Below, piece after piece: positions 5,852-6,812 of a DNA stretch of 6,812 bases. Where the stretch lies: positions 1 to 6,812 of the forward strand of contig USEH01000115.1 of NCBI GenBank assembly GCA_900553675.1, in the 5' to 3' direction. Positions within the stretch are counted from its first letter, which is position 1. Every line of letters begins with the position of its first letter. Under the pieces are notes generated by a model. That model had not been told where the DNA came from. It worked only from the letters and a program-made list of their open reading frames with translations, and made no database searches. Source of the DNA: an uncultured Ruminococcus sp. (GTDB lineage Bacteria > Bacillota > Clostridia > Oscillospirales > Ruminococcaceae). The position numbers and the translations under genes were made by a program.

Positions 5852-6721
5852 TCATCCTTCAGCATTTCTGGCTTCACGCTCGGCTCTTACAAGCTGCCGC
5901 TCTGCGTATAACATTCTATATTCAGCAGGGGAGACGTTCTCCTGCTTTTTAAACACCGCACAAAAATAGCTGCAATCGTTGTAGCCGACTGCCTTAGAGA
6001 TATCGTTGATGGAAAGCGAGGTATCAAGAAGAAGATTTTTTGCCTCATACAATCTCTTTTTGGTGAGATGCTCAAAGGGACGCATATTCATACATTCGCG
6101 GAAGATTCGGCAGATATACTGCGGCGAAAGGTTTACGATGCGCGAAAGGTCGGTCAGCGAGATATCCATAGCATAGTTTTTATCGATGTATTCGATAATC
6201 GATTTAAGCTGCTCCATTCTATGGTTCTCCCTCGGAGAAGACGGGCAGGAGATGGTTCTGTTAAGCTCGACAAGGAAGGAATATAAAAGTCCGGAATTGG
6301 TATATCCCGAATGGATGTTGGGGGAGTGGATAGCCTTAAGCATTTTCTCCCACTGACGCTCCAGACCGGTCATATCAACCGCCTTGAAAACCGTGGGGAC
6401 GTTAAGTCCAAGATTGAAAAGAATCTGATCGACAGAAGCTCCCGAAAATGACACCCAGTGTGTCTCCCAGTTGCTGCCGTCCTTGGCTCTGTATTCGTGA
6501 GGGTAGTATGCAGGAAGGAAGAAACCGGTGCATTTCGGTATTTTATACTCTTCACCGTCGATTATAAGCACGCCCTCGCCGCGCGCGGTATATATCACCT
6601 GATGATAAACATGACCGGTAGGCCTTGTGCAGTGGCGTTCAGGGTCGGTAGCTCCTACGCCGGTAACATATAGGGGCAGCTTTACTTCATCGCCCAAAAG
6701 GGCAAAATAAAATTCTTGCAT
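5852..6721 (-). CDS. AraC-family transcriptional regulator with cupin-like sensor domain
   Basis: A complete 289-residue regulator. The N-terminal half (about 15-150) is an AraC-type effector-binding cupin domain: TGHVYHQVIYTARGEGVLII at 35-54, PKCTGFFLPAYYPHEYRA at 62-79 and NWETHWVSFSG at 84-94, a pattern common in regulators that sense sugars or their derivatives. The C-terminal part has two helix-turn-helix units: ISLTDLSRIVNLSPQYICRI at 187-206 and SINDISKAVGYNDCSYFCAV at 237-256, ending in the family signature KKQENVSPAEYR (258-269). It should bind DNA as a dimer and activate a nearby carbohydrate operon, but no such operon is in the window, so the target and ligand are unknown. The ATG is the first after an in-frame TAA (6727-6725), and MQEFYFALLGDE fits usual family N termini. 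However, no ribosome binding site or promoter is visible in the 91 bases upstream. A short charged tail (272-289) follows the DNA-binding domain. It converges on the acetyltransferase gene. Confidence 0.92.
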   Translation of the reverse strand: MQEFYFALLGDEVKLPLYVTGVGATDPERHCTRPTGHVYHQVIYTARGEGVLIIDGEEYKIPKCTGFFLPAYYPHEYRAKDGSNWETHWVSFSGASVDQILFNLGLNVPTVFKAVDMTGLERQWEKMLKAIHSPNIHSGYTNSGLLYSFLVELNRTISCPSSPRENHRMEQLKSIIEYIDKNYAMDISLTDLSRIVNLSPQYICRIFRECMNMRPFEHLTKKRLYEAKNLLLDTSLSINDISKAVGYNDCSYFCAVFKKQENVSPAEYRMLYAERQLVRAEREARNAEG

Positions 6722-6726
6722 TTTTT

Positions 6727-6812
6727 ATGACCATGTCTGCAGTAGATGTAAGCGGATGGGGAAGTATCGCAGCACATGCAGAGGAAGCGGTGAGCGTCGG
6801 AGCTTTTGAAGT
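6727..6812 (+). CDS. Possible start of a divergent ORF running off the window (uncertain)
   Basis: The + strand is open from ATG at 6727 (or 6733) to the window end, 28 full codons, with the last in-frame stop at 6664-6666. The translation starts MTMSAVDVSGWGSIAAHAEE and reads like ordinary protein, with coding-like base use and no AT-rich spacer character. Against it: there is no ribosome binding site, only five T bases separate it from the regulator's ATG on the other strand, and the stretch is too short to identify. It could be chance, a gene whose true start lies elsewhere, or the result of a sequence join. I do not recognise the product. Confidence 0.25.
   Translation, partial: MTMSAVDVSGWGSIAAHAEEAVSVGAFE

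Noticed and set aside
6068..6286. Open + strand frame inside the AraC gene
   Set aside because: It is antisense to a clear, full-length regulator with two helix-turn-helix units and shows no ribosome binding site or family resemblance.
6727..6735. ATGACCATG followed by a PstI site as possible cloning-vector lacZ sequence
   Set aside because: Only nine bases match the lacZ start; the following bases do not match lacZ or a familiar polylinker.

Overview
The window looks like a piece of a low-to-mid GC Firmicutes chromosome, most likely a gut-type clostridium (Oscillospiraceae/Ruminococcaceae-like). This is inferred from the dacF-rluB gene order, the protein sequences, the purine-rich ribosome binding sites, the consensus sigma-A promoters and the tRNA genes that encode their own CCA. 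No species can be named from what is visible.

Left half (1-4271, + strand) is one tightly packed run of genes with no internal promoter or terminator that I can see. It holds the 3' end of a D-Ala-D-Ala carboxypeptidase (DacF type), an RluB-type 23S rRNA pseudouridine synthase, a small uncharacterised protein with a terminal Cys-x2-Cys, nicotinate phosphoribosyltransferase (pncB), a small polytopic membrane protein and a TVP38/DedA-type (VTT domain) membrane protein. Junctions are overlaps or gaps of 1-30 bases, which points to co-transcription and translational coupling. Functions are mixed: cell-wall trimming, ribosome modification, NAD salvage and membrane proteins. The pncB/membrane-protein pair overlaps by one base (TAATG), so a link to niacin salvage is possible but unproven.

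Middle (4276-4545) is a stand-alone tRNA unit. A near-perfect extended -10 promoter drives tRNA-Gly(UCC) and tRNA-Arg(UCU), and a strong intrinsic terminator closes it.

Right of the tRNAs (4545-5665, + strand) a new promoter drives a two-gene unit. The first gene is an RsmC-like class I SAM methyltransferase. The second is a GNAT acetyltransferase that strongly resembles chromosomal AAC(6')-I aminoglycoside 6'-N-acetyltransferases. Parts of this unit look more AT-rich than the pncB operon. A 186-base gap follows with a GNRA-loop hairpin, a possible remnant of a coding 3' end, a 10-base palindrome, and a 16-bp perfect hairpin that terminates the convergent gene.

The right end (5852-6721, - strand) is a complete AraC-family regulator with a cupin-like sensor domain. 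Its target is not in the window. The last ~90 bases contain an open + strand reading frame starting 5 bases from the regulator's start codon. Neither direction has a visible ribosome binding site there, so that junction deserves inspection.

I found no CRISPR array, insertion sequence, integrase, phage gene or obviously new multi-gene system. The more interesting leads are the AAC(6')-like enzyme paired with an rRNA-type methyltransferase, the pncB-coupled membrane protein, and the odd right edge.
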